Shown here in pieces: positions 38,996-51,578 of a stretch of DNA of 64,000 bases. The stretch lies in NCBI RefSeq assembly GCF_029407905.1, contig NC_073628.1, positions 83,572,501 through 83,636,500 of the forward strand, in the 5' to 3' direction. A program made the translations under genes and the position numbers. Each line of letters begins with the position of its first letter. Position 1 is the first letter of the stretch. The stretch comes from Bubalus kerabau (lineage: Eukaryota; Chordata; Mammalia; Artiodactyla; Bovidae). The notes beneath the pieces are model-generated. The model did not search any database. It worked only from the letters and a program-made list of their open reading frames with translations, and was not told the DNA's origin.

Positions 38996-40003
38996 CAACA
39001 CATAAATCTTTAAAGTTGACAAACTTGGCAGATGGACAGACAATGAGAAGCATCTCCTATGTTAACACCTGACCTCTGCTCAGCTTCCCTCAAAACAATG
39101 CTGAGTCCTGTATGAGTTTTTGGAATGTCTGGACCTGCACAAGCCCAGGTGTGTGGTATCATCAATGTGGGAATGTGTTCTCTTGTTTTCACCTGGCAGC
39201 ATGTCCTTTGCCGCCTCCCTGGAGACACAGCCAGGAGTCATCACTGTTTGGTCGTGGCTTTCCTGACCTCACATGATTCCCTAGGCCTTTTCTTTCTTTT
39301 TTTTTTTCAGAGTACCCAAATTTGCTTTTATAAACTACTTGGTCAGATTAAGAAACTGATCAATATTTATACTTTTGAATTTCAAGGATCTGAATCTTGT
39401 CACATACTACCCACCCAAAGCTCTACCTTCTTTTTTTTTTTTTTAAGATAATATGACATGAAAAGTGAGTCAAAATATTTTTGAAAAAATAGTTTATTTC
39501 TATTCATTCATGCTAAGACAGTATCAGCATAGGTAATAGGAACACACTTTTAAGTTTAAAATTCCATTTTGAAAAGTTCAGGATTTTGTCTCTTCTTTCT
39601 ACCTTACTCTTTTAAATATGTCAGTTCAACAAAATAACAAATGAAAAGTTTATTCCCTTACTTTTCTCAAAATAACAGACAAATGAAAAGTTTATTCCTT
39701 TACTTTTCTTAAGGTCATACTGAGATAATTAAAATTGGTTCTTTAGAATTTTGGTATCATTTATAGTAACCTGGAGATTTAACCACAGAATAATACAGGT
39801 AAGAAGGTTATAGCACACACACACAGAAAAGAACAGAGAATTTTAATAATAGAATGAACAAATCTCAGCGCACTTTCGAATTCTGAGCCATAAGAAAGCC
39901 CTTCTGGGGATCCTTAAGCTAAAAGACTCCTCCCTTCAGAGTAGAGTGGAGATTAGTAGAAATTGTAAGACAGTGGGCACTGATGATGTGGCCCTTGGAA
40001 GCT

Positions 40004-40221
40004 ATGTTGTTGTTGTTCGGTCACTAAGTCGTGCCCAACTCTTTCTGCAACCCCTGTGGACTATAGCCTGCCAGGCTCCTTTGTCCATGGGATTTCTCAG
40101 GCAAGAATACTGGAATAGTTTGCCATTTCCTTCTCCAGGGGATCTTCCCAACCCACGGATCAAACCTGTGTCTCGTGCTTTGGCAGGTGGATTCTTTACC
40201 AGTGCGCCACCGGGGAAGCCC
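40004..40221 (-). mobile_element. Bov-tA SINE
   Basis: Minus-strand copy starting TGTTGTTGTTCGGTCACTAAG. Confidence 0.9.
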
Positions 40222-40367
40222 TGGAAGCTTCAATAGGATAGGCATAAACGGAGTTTCCATGTTTTAGTGAAGGGGCTGGCGAATGAAACAAAAGCCAGGA
40301 AGCCACTTTAAACTCATGTCCATGGCAGGTCAAATGATGCTGATACGAGTGTTTCCCTTAGAAAGAC

Positions 40368-40640
40368 TGCTGCTGCTGCTAAGTCACTTCAGTCGTGTCC
40401 AACTCTGTGCGACCCCATAGACGGCAGCCCACCAGGCTCCCCGATCCCTGGGATTCTTCAGGCAAGAACACTGGAGTGGGTTGCCATTTCCTTTTCCAAT
40501 GCATGAAAGTGAAAAGTGAAAGGGAAGTCTCTCAGTCGTGTCCGACCCTCAGCGACCCCATGGACTGCAGCCTACCAGGCTCCTCTGTCCATAGGATTTT
40601 CCAGGCAAGAGTACTGGAGTGGGGTGCCATTGCCTTCTCC
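40368..40640 (-). mobile_element. BOV-A2 dimeric SINE
   Basis: Two tandem monomers joined by ATGAAAGTGAAAAGTGAAAG, with GCTGCTGCTGCT at the low end. Flanking TTAGAAAGACT copies at about 40358-40368 and 40642-40652 are the target duplication. Confidence 0.92.
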
Positions 40641-41412
40641 GTTAGAAAGACTATTACCCCATTGTTACCTTTCCAAGGCTTAGCCCTCAGACTGCTTGCA
40701 CTGCTACTTCTCTTCTTTCCATCACCTGTTCTAGGAGCAAACCCCTTGAACGCATGGTGGTAACAGACTGGAAAAGCCAGACCATGGGTACAGCAAAGGG
40801 ACTCTGGATCTCTAGCTGTTTGTCACGATTCGCAATGTCTAACGAGGAATCTAGTAAAACAGATTCTTAAATCTGTTTTAAAAATTAATCTTAAACTTAA
40901 ATTTAAGTTTAAAATGGATTGTTAATGCTGACTTTAGTGTATTTTGAGGATATTACTAAACAACTTACGTGGTTTAGAACCGCAAAAACAACCTTGACTC
41001 TCCTGGACATATTTTACTTTAAAAAGGAAATACAATAGGAAAAAAAAAAAACACAAAAATAAAAATCTATCTGTTCTATAACAAATAATTAACATTTTTA
41101 TGTTTTTTTGTAAAATGCAATTTCTTTCAGATACTCTAACTTTTAAGTGACATAAAAAAGTTTCAGCCTCTTTAATATCTTCTTTAATACTTTAATATTT
41201 TGCATAATTTAAAATACAGCCATTGAGGTTAGCATTTCAAGGAAAAAAAAGTAAATGGAAAAAAAGGAGAATAGTAACTCATTGAGAAGCTTATGATTCA
41301 GTTTGGTTTGGATTCTTTAAAAAAAATTAGGCCTGGAATTTTAGTTATCCTAATTACCATTCAAATTGGATATCTCAATGTATGGATTCTAGATAAAAGA
41401 TAAAATATTTTG

Positions 41413-41642
41413 TGGGCTTCCCAGGTGGCACTAGTGGTAAAGAGTCTGCCTGCTAATGAAGGAGATGCAAGAGACTGGGTTTCAATCGCTGGGTCAAGAA
41501 GATCCCCTGGAGTAGGAAATGGCAACCTGCTCCCGTATTCTTGCCTGGAAAATTCCATGGACAGAGGCGCCTGGCGTGCAATAGTCTATGGGGTCACAAG
41601 GAGTCAGATATGCCAAGAGTCTCCTGAGGGACTGAGCACACA
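41413..41642 (+). mobile_element. Bov-tA SINE
   Basis: Plus-strand copy beginning GTGGGCTTCCCAGGTGGCAC, within the presumed DAZL pseudogene 3' UTR. Confidence 0.88.
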
Positions 41643-42730
41643 TGCACATAATAAATGTAAAACCCACTGATGACTGGACTGTTTGTTTCGAATCTGTTTT
41701 ACTGGGTTTGGATAAGGAAAACTTCAATAAAGCCAACTTTATACTGAGGTTCACTGATTGAAAATGCCATTTTAAAAGCTCTGCTTGTGTGGCAAATTTC
41801 TAGACAAATCATAAAAGCATAATATTATAGATATTGTACTGTTCATAGGTACTTGTTGGGGAAGTAAAGTGCTTGTGTTTAAACTATCAAAATTCTGACC
41901 TTTCAAAAACATGTCCATGAATGCACTTCCATTTACCACATCATTCTGCTTGAACTCCCCCAAACTGTATGTAATGATTTCATGTTGTTAGGTTAATCAT
42001 GTTCCCATTATGGCTTGCAATTGTAACTATCTTTTATTTTTTGTCTAGCAACTGATTTTGAAAACTGATAAACATCTTCTACTATTGAGATTATGTTAAA
42101 AAAAATTCTGACCTTTTAAAATAGGTTTTTCTAATACAATAGTTTTTTTTTAAGAAAATCAGCATTTGCTTTCAAATGCATAAAATGTCAATTAAAAAGT
42201 CCTTACACATAAATGAGAAGTTATAGATAAACAAAAAGTTATTCCTTTCAGTCTCAATTATTTTTTCACTTTTAACTATATTCAACACAGAATCATTTTC
42301 TAAGTAAATGTCTAATGAAAAACAATTTCAATGTAAAATAAAACTAAGCAATCCAATATGACTTGCATAGAAACTCTGAGTGCAATTTATCAAAATTCAG
42401 GATTAAATTTCTATAATAGTGGGAAAACTTTCAGTTTCTTATTATTCAAAACGTGCAACTTCCTATGAGACTAGAAAGTTAGCAAAGAGGATCAAACAGA
42501 CTTAAGCAATGGCTGACTTCTAAAGCGATGAACTCTTTTATCCTGGCAGTAGTCATCTTGATTAACAAGGGAATTTCTCAGTCTGTTCTCTGGATTAAAT
42601 AGTCAAGATACCACTGTCCCTATACTTCGTTAACAGATTTCTTTTGTGGGCCATTTCCAGAGGATGATGTAGCTTCATGAACTGAGCATTCACTTGGCAA
42701 AACTTCAGCTCCTGGATCAACTTCATCAGA

Positions 42731-44609
42731 TCAGATCAGATCAGTTGCTCAGTCGTGTCCGACTCTTTGCGACCCCATGAATCGCAGCACGCCAGGCCTC
42801 CCTGTCCATCACCAACTCCCAGAGTTCACTCAGACTCAACGTCCATCGAGTCAGTGATGCCATCCAGCCATCTCATCCTCTGTCGTCCCCTTCTCCTCTT
42901 GCCCCCAATCCCTCCCAGCATCAGAGTCTTTTCCAATGAGTCAACTCTTCGCATGAGGTGGCCAAAGTACTGGAGTTTCAGCTTTAGCATCATTCCTTCC
43001 AAAGAAATCCCAGGGCTGATCTCTTTCAGAATGGACTGGTTGGATCTCCTTGCAGTCCAAGGGACTCTCAAGAGTCTTCTCTAACACCACACCTCAAAAG
43101 CATCAATTCTTCGGCGCTCAGCCTTCTTCACAGTCCAACTCTCACATCCATACATGACCACAGGAAAAACCATAGCCTTGACTAGATGGACCTTTGTTGG
43201 CAAAGTAATGTCTCTGCTTTTCAATATGCTATCTAGGTTGGTCATAACTTTCCTTCCAAGGAGTAAGTGTCTTTTAATTTCATGGCTGCAGTCACCATCT
43301 GCAGTGATTTTGGAGCCCAGAAAAATAAAGTCTGACACTGTTTCCACTGTTTCCCCATCTATTTCCAATGAAGTGATGGGATCAGATGCCATGATCTTCG
43401 TTTTCTGAATGTTGAGCTTTAAGCCAACTTTTTCACTCTCCACTTTCACTTTCATCAAGAGGCTTTTGAGTTCCTCTTCACTTTCTGCCATAAGGGTGGT
43501 GTCATCTGCATATCTGAGGTTATTGACATTTCTCCAGGCAATCTTGATTCCAGCTTGTGTTTCTTCCAGTCCAGTGTTTCTCATGATGTACTCTGCATAT
43601 AAGTTAAATAAACAGGGTGACAATATACAGCCTTCATGTACTCCTTTTCCTGTTTGGAACCAGTCTGTTGTTCCATGTCCAGTTCTAACTGTTGCTTCCT
43701 GACCTGCATACAAATTTCTCAAGAGGCAGATCAGGTGGTCTGGTATTCCCATCTCTTTCAGAATTTTCCACAGTTGATTGTGATCCACACAGTCAAAGGC
43801 TTTGGCATAGTCAATAAAGCAGAAATAGATGCTTTTCTGGAACTCTCTTGCTTTTTCCATGATCCAGCGGATGTTGGCAATTTGATCTCTGGTTCCTCTA
43901 CCTTTTCTAAAACCAGCTTGAACATTAGGAAGTTCACGGTTCACGTATTGCTGAAGCCTGGCTTGGAGAATTTTGAGCATCACTTTACTAGCGTGTGAGA
44001 TGAGTGCAATTGGGCAGTAGTTTGAGCATTCTTTGGCATTGCCTTTCTTTGGGATTGGAATGAAAATAGACCTTTTCCAGTCCTGTGGCCACTGCTGAGT
44101 TTTCCAAATTTGCTGGCATATTGAGTGCAGCACTTTCACAGCATCATCTTTCAGGATTTGGTAGAGCTCAACTGGAATTCCATCACCTCCACTAGCTTTG
44201 TTCATAGTGATGCTTTCTAAGGCCCACTTGACTTCACATTCCAGGATGTCTGGCTCTAGGTCAGTGATCACACCATTGTGATTATCTGGGTCATGAAGAT
44301 CTTTTTTGTACAGTTCTTCTGTATATTCTTGCCATCTCTTCTTAATATCTTCTGCTTCTGTTAGGTCCATACCATTTCTGTCCTTTATCGAGCCCATCTT
44401 TGCATGAAATGTTCCCTTGGTATCTCTGATTTTCTTGAAGAGATCTCTAGTCTTTCCCATTCTGTTGTTTTCCTCTATTTTTTTGCATTTATCGCTGAAG
44501 GCTTTCTTATCTCTTCTTGCTATTCTTTGGAACTCTGCATTCAGATGTTTATATCTTTCCTTTTCTCCTTTGCTTTTCGCTTCTCTTCTTTTCACAGCTA
44601 TTTGTAAGG
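42731..44609 (-). mobile_element. BovB LINE, 5'-truncated, inserted in the DAZL pseudogene
   Basis: RT-encoding BovB (open frame running from about 44607 down to 43081, YADD motif present) with a (TGATC)n 3' tail at 42731 onward. Perfect 11-bp target duplication ACTTCATCAGA at 42720-42730 and 44610-44620. The DAZL reading frame resumes exactly across the duplication, which proves the pseudogene came first. Confidence 0.95.
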
Positions 44610-45088
44610 ACTTCATCAGAGTGGCAGTTAACAGCTGTATAAGCCAGAGAAATAACGTAACTCTGTTGTTCCTCAGCAGGACACGGCGGTAGCATCTGAT
44701 AATTATAAACAGGCAGCTGATATCCAGTGATATTCTAGACCAGTGAAGTTGGATATGGAGGATAAACCTGAACATACTGAATTATAGGATTCATCATGGT
44801 TAGAGGCTGCCTGTAAGTTTCAGTGTTTGAGTTACTCCAGACACTCTGAAACTGTGGTCGAGGAAGAATATTAAAAACCAAAGGACAAGGCTATACATGA
44901 TAAGCACGTAAATTTTGTTTCCTGAGTGCAGAGCTCAATTTCAGCTTTTTATTAGGGAAATGTATCTGTGATTCTACTATCTTCTGCCCATTCACATCAT
45001 TGTAAAATGCAACAATCCATAGCCTTTGGACACATCAGTTCAATCTGTGATTATCTTCACTTCTTTTACTGAAACATATCTAGTAAAG

Positions 45089-45249
45089 CAAAAGTGTTCA
45101 TTGCTCAGCCACGTCCGACTCTTTGTGACTCCATGGACTGTAGCCTGCGAGGCTCTTCTGTCCATGGGATTCTCCAGGCAAGAATACTGGAGTAGGTTGC
45201 CATTTCCTTCTCCAGGAGATCTTCCCAACCCAGGGATGGAACCTGAATA
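45089..45249 (-). mobile_element. Bov-tA SINE inserted in the DAZL pseudogene RRM
   Basis: Minus-strand SINE body flanked by CTAGTAAAG copies (about 45080-45088 and 45250-45258). The DAZL RRM reads through when the SINE and one copy are skipped. Confidence 0.85.
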
Positions 45250-45639
45250 CCTAGTAAAGGAACCTCTGATTTCGGTTGTGTCCATCCTAACATCAATTCC
45301 ACCGGCAAAAAAAAAGGATATTTGGCATGACTTTACCCTCTGGAAAAAATAGCCTTGGCGGGTCATAGCTGATGAACACTGGGTGCTGGCCTCTGGAGAT
45401 GGTTGAGTTTGGAGTCTCAGGAGTTGCAGCAGACATGATGACCACAACCAGTGTTCCCGCAGAGGGGTTGGAGGAGGAGCAGAAGCTGGCTTCAGGCACC
45501 TCACTCGCCACTGCTGTTAGGCCTGCTCATGCCCCTACCCAGCTTGAATGGGCAGAGGAAGCAGAGAAGAGTGGCAAGGCCAAGGGGTGCAGGCGAGCTC
45601 CTTTGACTTTTTCTTTAGGATCAACTTGTTCTAGATGGA

Positions 45640-46850
45640 AAATTCTGGAAGGTCTGTATCAGAGCATATTTTTCTAGGCTGTCAGTACTGATTTCATTCC
45701 TGTGGAGCCAGAGTTCTACCCAATCCAGGGGAGAAGTGTTAATGGAGGGCAGTGGTATTGATATTTGTTATCATTAATTGATATGTGGTATCAGAATCAT
45801 TATTATGGTATTCTCATTACCCTCTTATTTACCCGGTTCTTTACCTCTCACACCTGATAAAGCAGGGAGGAAGGATTTGCCCCTCTGACAGGTAATTGGA
45901 AAGGTGGCCTGAGTAAACAAAATACATAACAACGAGCATAGAGTCATTTGGGAAATCCCTAGGATTAGCACCGTCCTGTTGGGCCAGATCCTTTTCCCAC
46001 ATACTTCAGCATTTTGTCAATAGCTCAGCACTGCATCTATCATGGAAAGGAAACGAGCTTTTGCCATCCACTCTGGCGTGTTTCACCCACTTCCTGCATG
46101 TTCATTAGGGGATGTGACACTCCAGCCACCAGGCAGCCCCCACACCTCCTGGAAACACTTTTTGCTTCCTCTTCTATGCAGCTCTAAGCTGTCCTTAGAG
46201 CATTTGGCCTGCTGCTTGCTCTTGGAGCTCTGAGGGGTTCCTGGTGGGAGCGGATGAGTTTTCTGAAGAGCCTTTTGTGTATGTGTGTGTGTGTGTGTTC
46301 AAAGATATATCTGTGGTGTTGCATCAAATAGCAAAGAAAGATTTAGAATGAAAAGTAATAGCCTCCCACTGCATCCTTCCCCGGTCCTCAAACAGCACTT
46401 CTGACAGTTTACCTCCCAAACCATAAACAGTAAGCTTGACTCCTTAACTTTCCTGTATCTGTCGACTCTTCGCTACAAAACACAAGGATTTAGCTCCTTT
46501 CCTCCTCAATCTGGATTCCATCCTCCTCTCAGATTTTTAATAAATGTGTTGGTAATTTTAGTTCTTCTCAACACTTTTGTGAATTTCATCAATGTACGAA
46601 AACCTCTATTTCTCACTCCTTGAGCTGCAGACAGTGTTTTAATATTGCTTCACATAAAATAAGACTATGAAGCAGCCGTGTCTTCCACCTCCTCATCCGC
46701 TCTGGTCTCCTAACCCTGTACCAGTTACACCCTGGCGTTTTTAATATCAAGGTTGGTAAACATAATATTCTACTTAGTCCTTTGTTTAAAAGTTGATTTT
46801 AAATGCTGAAAACTGATAAGTGACAATTATGTTACCATTATTATGTAAAT
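45640..46850. other. Intergenic, no gene recognised
   Basis: Unique-looking sequence upstream of the DAZL pseudogene. It contains a (GT)n microsatellite at about 46281-46300 and short unsupported frames. Confidence 0.5.
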
Positions 46851-46859
46851 ATTCTTTAT

Positions 46860-47510
46860 TGTAGGGCCAATAAAAAGCAGAGTCCAAAATAAACCCTGGA
46901 CCACTCATACTAAGCAAAGTCGGTCAGAAAAAGACAAATACCATAATGCTCACCTATATGCAGAATCTAAAATACAACACAAATGAGTTTATCCACGAAA
47001 CAGAAACAGACTCACAGATGGAGAACAGACTTGTAGTTGCCGGGGGAACGGGGGCAGGAGAGGACTGGATTGGGAGTTTGGGACTAGCAGATGCAGACTA
47101 CGCTATATTATATTTAAACAAGGTCTTATTTTATAGCACAGGGAACTGTATTCAACATCCTGTAATAAACCATAATGGAAAGAATATGAGAAAGAATTTA
47201 TATATATATGTTATGTATAGTCGCTCAGCTGTATCCGACTCTTTGCCATCTCATGGACTGGAGATGAAGTCCATGGGGATTCTCCAGGCAAGAATACTGG
47301 AGTGGGTTGCCATGCCCTCCTCCAGGGAATTTTCCCAACCCAGGGATCAAACCCAGGTCTCCCACATTGCAGGCAGATTCTATACCATCTGAGCCACCAG
47401 GGAAGCCCTTATATATATTGATAGATAGGTCCTTGTTGAACTATTTTATGTATAGTGGTGCACACAACAACTATACTTCAATAAAAAATAATAATAAAAA
47501 AAGAATGCCT
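46860..47510 (+). mobile_element. L1 3' end with nested Bov-tA SINE
   Basis: Plus-strand L1 3' region (GAACAGACTTGTAGTTGCC, AGCACAGGGAACTGTATTC) ending in AATAAAAAATAATAATAAAA. A minus-strand SINE sits at 47212-47408. Confidence 0.82.
47212..47408 (-). mobile_element. Bov-tA SINE in L1
   Basis: Minus-strand copy ending GCCACCAGGGAAGCCC; TTATATATAT occurs on both sides. Confidence 0.88.
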
Positions 47511-47814
47511 TCTTTAAGATATGTGGACCCTTCTTATCTGTTCTGATTCTCATCTCTCTTCCTCTTCTTTTTTCTCTTAATAAAATTTCAGCCTCCCAAC
47601 CCTGTCCACCCTCTCTCCAAGGTCTCTGTTTTCTGTATGTAGACCTGGTTGAACCTCTACATTGCACATTTCACTTGTTTATGTGTACTGATATTTATTG
47701 TTTGTGCCCATGGCTTCACATTCTGAAACATTCATGACTTTATAGCCTAGCCCTTCTGTTGCTGTTTGTTATTTTAAATAAAAAGTTTATTTTAGAACAG
47801 CAAAGGAAACTGTA

Positions 47815-48075
47815 AACAAAACTAAAAGCAATCTACATACAGGGGGAGGGATAAATTAGGAGTATGGAATTAATAGATATACACCACTATATATAAAATA
47901 ATTAAACAAGGACCTACCTACTGTACAGCATAGGGAAATATATTCAATACTTTATAATAACCTATAATGAAAAAGAACTGGAAAAAATAAATATATATAT
48001 CTGAGTCACTTTTCTTTATAGCTGAAACTAATACAATATTGCAAATCAACTATATACTTCAATTAAAAATCATTC
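47815..48075 (+). mobile_element. L1 3' end
   Basis: Plus-strand 3' UTR (AACAAGGACCTACCTACTG ... CAACTATATACTTCAATTAAA). Confidence 0.78.
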
Positions 48076-48777
48076 TGAGAATTCTAATTGTAATATTTGA
48101 GCATTTAATGTTCCCAAATAATACTCATTTGCTCTAGAGTCAATCCTTCAAAGAGACTCACCTATTTCTTTGGAGAAAATAGGACTGTGAGTGTTCACTA
48201 TCAAAACCTCTTCTTTGGCAAAGACCTGAGACCATGTCTGCCCATTGTGAATAAAAGGTCAGCTTGCTCCTTGTAGGAAGATGCGTGCATTTCAGCCTTA
48301 TCTGCAATGGGAGGTTCTGTGAACGAAAGAGATATCCCTGGAAGTCACCCAAATCCCTTGTCCAAGAGCATCTTCTAGGATCCTCTAGAGGCACTAACCA
48401 CAGAACCGTGCAACCTCTCCTCTCTTTCCTAAGGAAGACTTCTCCAAGAAAAGGAGCCCCCCACCACCACCACCCCTGTCCCCAGAGCCCAGAGAAGCCT
48501 CTGAGGAAGACAAATTGAAGGACTAGAGTGCAGGAAACCAACAATTTGCCCAAAAGCTTGCAGAAGGAAAGCAACCATCATGCCCCACAGAAGCCTAAGA
48601 GGCAATGATATTTGAGCTGAAACTGACATGCTATTTGCAAATAAAGAAAGGGACAGTGCAGCCCCTGCTCTTTAGCTCTCACGCAAGCACCTGCAGCAGA
48701 CAGCCTCTCAGAGGAAAACCTTGCTATTGCTGTATGTTAATATTGCCTGTTACAGGGTATCTCTAAACAGAATAACA

Positions 48778-48990
48778 CTTTTTTTTTTTAGAGCACAGAG
48801 CATTTATTAGCATATCAGAGGTTGTTCAGAGATGATATTCAGAACCAGCACAGCATTTCAAGGGCAGTTTTGTAATTTCTGCCTTTTTATCTAGAAATTT
48901 TCATGATCAATAAAATCTGAAGCTGATCACCAGGTGTTAAAAATGAATAGAAAGCAGCTATCAAAAATAGGACATTTATGTGATGTTCTT
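48778..48990 (-). pseudogene. Candidate 3' end of an unidentified retrocopy
   Basis: On the minus strand AATAAA (48808-48803) is followed after 13 nt by an A11-12 run, the arrangement of a polyadenylated cDNA insert. The upstream sequence is broken by a SINE at 49018 and I could not match it to a gene. It could equally be a chance A-run. Confidence 0.3.
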
Positions 48991-49017
48991 TTTCAAACCA
49001 CTGTGTGTAGTAGTGCT

Positions 49018-49230
49018 TGGGTGCTTAGTAGCTTTAGTTGTGTCCTACTCTTTGCAACCTTACGGAATGTAGCCATGCTCCTCTGTCCATGGGATTCTCC
49101 AGGCGAGAACTGGATTGAGCTGTCATGCCTTCCTCCAGGGGATCTTGCTGATTCAAAGATTGAACCCACATCTTCTATATCTCCAGCATTACAGGCAGAT
49201 TCTTTACCCACTGAACCACCTGGGAAACCC
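49018..49230 (-). mobile_element. Bov-tA SINE, diverged
   Basis: Minus-strand copy ending GAACCACCTGGGAAACCC. Confidence 0.85.
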
Positions 49231-49359
49231 ATATGTAGTAGTACAGTTTTCTAACTTGAGTCATGAATAGTCTTACCAAAATCAAGTCATTCACCTTTGG
49301 AACAAAGGCTAGTTTGTACCCATCAGTTTCACAAATTCAAAAGTAGTCTTTAACTATCC

Positions 49360-49500
49360 AAAGTTAAAAATTAATCTTGTAATAACTTATAGTGGAAAAG
49401 AATCTGAAAATGAAAATGTATACATATAACTGAATCATCTTGCTATACACCCAAAATTGACACAACACTGTAAATGAATTACACCTCAATTTTAAAAAGT
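49360..49500 (+). mobile_element. L1 3' end fragment
   Basis: Plus-strand (CATATAACTGAATCATCTTGC ... ATTACACCTCAATTTTAAAAA). 49501-50003 is AT-rich with nothing recognised. Confidence 0.7.
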
Positions 49501-50003
49501 TAAGTTTCAAGAGAAAATATTTTAGCATTTTAATGTCTTAGTATTAACATCTACTGATTCAAAAGTTAAAAAGTATGTCCCATTAAATTTATGCATCTGA
49601 ATTTTTTTTTAAAACTTGAAATTACAATAAAATTGTCAGTATTTTGCCCATTATGTACTTAGGTAAATAGAATTATGACAAAGTCAACAATTAGTGCCTG
49701 GCAATATGCCAAAATAATTTCACATATTTATGAATATATTGAAATCTCTTCTACTTTCATTGTCCTCAGAAACCTAAGAATACCACTCAACAGTCATTTA
49801 CTTGTCCTTTTCATTAGACACCATTCTTTTTGACTTGGTATGCTACTGAATCAATCTTTCCCTGTTTACTTCTATTTTACTAAAAAAAAAAAAAGAAATC
49901 TTGGGAACAAAATGAAGTTGAAATTAATTCAACACCTATTGAAATTTTAAACAGCTACAAATCGGCAAAAGGAAAAGGTAAACCCATTACTTTTAATATA
50001 TAG

Positions 50004-50143
50004 CTGCTGCTGCTACTGCTGCTAAGTCGTTTCAGTCGTATCCGACTCTGTGCGACCCCAGAGACGGCAGCCCACCAGGCTCCCCGGTCCCTGGGATTCT
50101 CCAGGCAAGAATATTGGAGTGGGTTGCCATTTCCTTCTCCAAT
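50004..50143 (-). mobile_element. BOV-A2 SINE monomer
   Basis: Starts with GCTGCTGCTGCT; flanked by AATATATAGCT copies (about 49996-50006 and 50141-50151). Confidence 0.9.
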
Positions 50144-50386
50144 ATATAGCTAGTGCACAGTTAAAATCAAAAGAGTTATTTGAAAAAGTCAATGCAAGTA
50201 GAAAAAATGATTAAAGTATATTGACTAAAAGTCCTGTCATTAACATTTTTATTTAGTTTGGTAAATGCTATTATATACAAATATATAATAATATAAATAC
50301 ATACAATACAAATATGTCACAAAAGAATATAAACGCTGTGACTCTTTCAGAAGACAAATTTTATCTTGATGTCATATGTTTTCTTA

Positions 50387-50479
<93 letters not shown>

Positions 50480-50675
50480 CTACTTGGTCTCCACCTAACA
50501 AAGCCAGTCTGCACCATAGATCACTGTGTCCTCAGGGATGACTTCAAAAATGTTCGGATTGCAACTGGCCCCAGTAATGCAACCTTTTATCAATATTACG
50601 TTTCTGCCTACATACGCTTTTAATAGAATATTATTTTTTTTTTCAAAACAGAGTCCTTACAAGAAGGAGGGCTAT

Positions 50676-50920
50676 AGGACTTCCCTGGTGGTACAGTGGA
50701 TAAGAATCTGCCTGCCAATGCAGGGGGCACGAGTTCGATCCCTGATCCACAGGGATCCCACATGCAGTGGAGCAGTGAAGCCACAAGTACTGAGCCTGTG
50801 CTCTAGAGCCCGCGCTCTGCAACCAAGCGTAGCCCCCACTCTCCGCAACTAGAGAAAGCCTGCTAAAAGGCAATGAAGACCCAGCACAGCCAAAAATAAA
50901 TAAATAATTTAAAACAAAAA
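50676..50920 (+). mobile_element. ART2A-type SINE
   Basis: Plus-strand full copy with an AATAAATAAATAA tail. Confidence 0.9.
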
Positions 50921-51465
50921 AACAAGGACAGCTCTAGCTCCATCTGCAAGATGGTCTGAGGACAGGACCTTTAGGCAAAGGCTCTCAGGTGGGTCTCACA
51001 GTCCCAAGGACTTGTTTGCTCTGTCTCAGAACGAGGAGCCATCTCCCTCTGATGGAGGCCAGAGGAGGGAGGCTGAGCCCCTGACATCCGCTTGGGGCTC
51101 TGTGGAAGAATGAATGACCGAAAAGAGAGAAAGGGGAAGGGTGATGAGAGGAGCGTCAGGAAGGATGCCGTGGAGATGGGCCCTTGCTTCTCTGACACCC
51201 TCTTCCTCTGCCTTCGCCACATCACCCGGTTGCTTCTTAAATGTTAACGATGGGAGGAAGGTTTAGAACTTCTTGGAGTCCAGCCTCAGCCAGTGTGAGA
51301 TGTGCCCAACCAGACTCCAGATGTCTTTGCACATCAGCTTCCTGCCTCCCAGAGGCTGAAGCCCTGTCAGGAGTGCAGAGCCCTCTCTTCAGGAAAAGCA
51401 TTTTCAAGGAGGGCAGGAAAGTCAGAGGATGAGATGATTAGATAACATCACCAACTAACTCACTG

Positions 51466-51578
51466 GACATGAATTTGAGCAAACTACAGGAGGCAGTGGA
51501 GGACAGAGAAGCCTGGACTGCTGCAGTCCATGGGGTCGCATAGAGTCAGGCATGACTTAGTGACTGAACAACAACAGG
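51466..51578 (+). mobile_element. Partial Bov-tA SINE
   Basis: Plus-strand 3' portion (GCAGTCCATGGGGTCGCATAG). 51,580-52,740 shows no gene. Confidence 0.75.

Larger units (their letters stand above)
39431..42491 (-). pseudogene. Probable 3' UTR of the DAZL processed pseudogene
   Basis: AT-rich sequence continuing past the DAZL stop, interrupted by three SINE insertions (40004-40221, 40368-40640, 41413-41642). It ends at a T14 run on the plus strand (39431-39444), read as a poly(A) tail on the minus strand, with AATAAA at 39498-39493. The 48-nt hexamer-to-tail distance is long. I cannot check identity with DAZL mRNA, so the extent is inference. Confidence 0.5.
42492..45436 (-). pseudogene. 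DAZL: DAZL processed pseudogene (coding-homologous part)
   Basis: Intronless copy of the germ-cell RNA-binding protein DAZL. It reads from an ATG at 45436 (MSAATPETPNSTIS, the DAZL N-terminus), through the RNA-recognition motif (GGIDVRM..., SVKEVKIITD; 45320-44890), the DAZ region (NITGYQLPVYNYQM; about 44730-44700) and the C-terminus (VDPGAEV, SVHEAT, NPENRLRNS, KRVHRF) to a stop at 42494-42492. All exon junctions are fused, the hallmark of retrotransposed mRNA. Disabled by a frameshift at an A9 run (about 45308-45316), in-frame stops at 45042-45040 (TGA), 44893-44891 (TAG), 44737-44735 (TAG) and 42605-42603 (TGA), a SINE in the RRM and a 1.9-kb BovB near the C-terminus. The functional gene is elsewhere in the genome. 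No promoter evidence; non-coding. Confidence 0.93.

Noticed and set aside
43081..44775. 564-codon open frame as one protein
   Set aside because: A chance fusion of BovB RT with DAZL pseudogene sequence across the insertion border.
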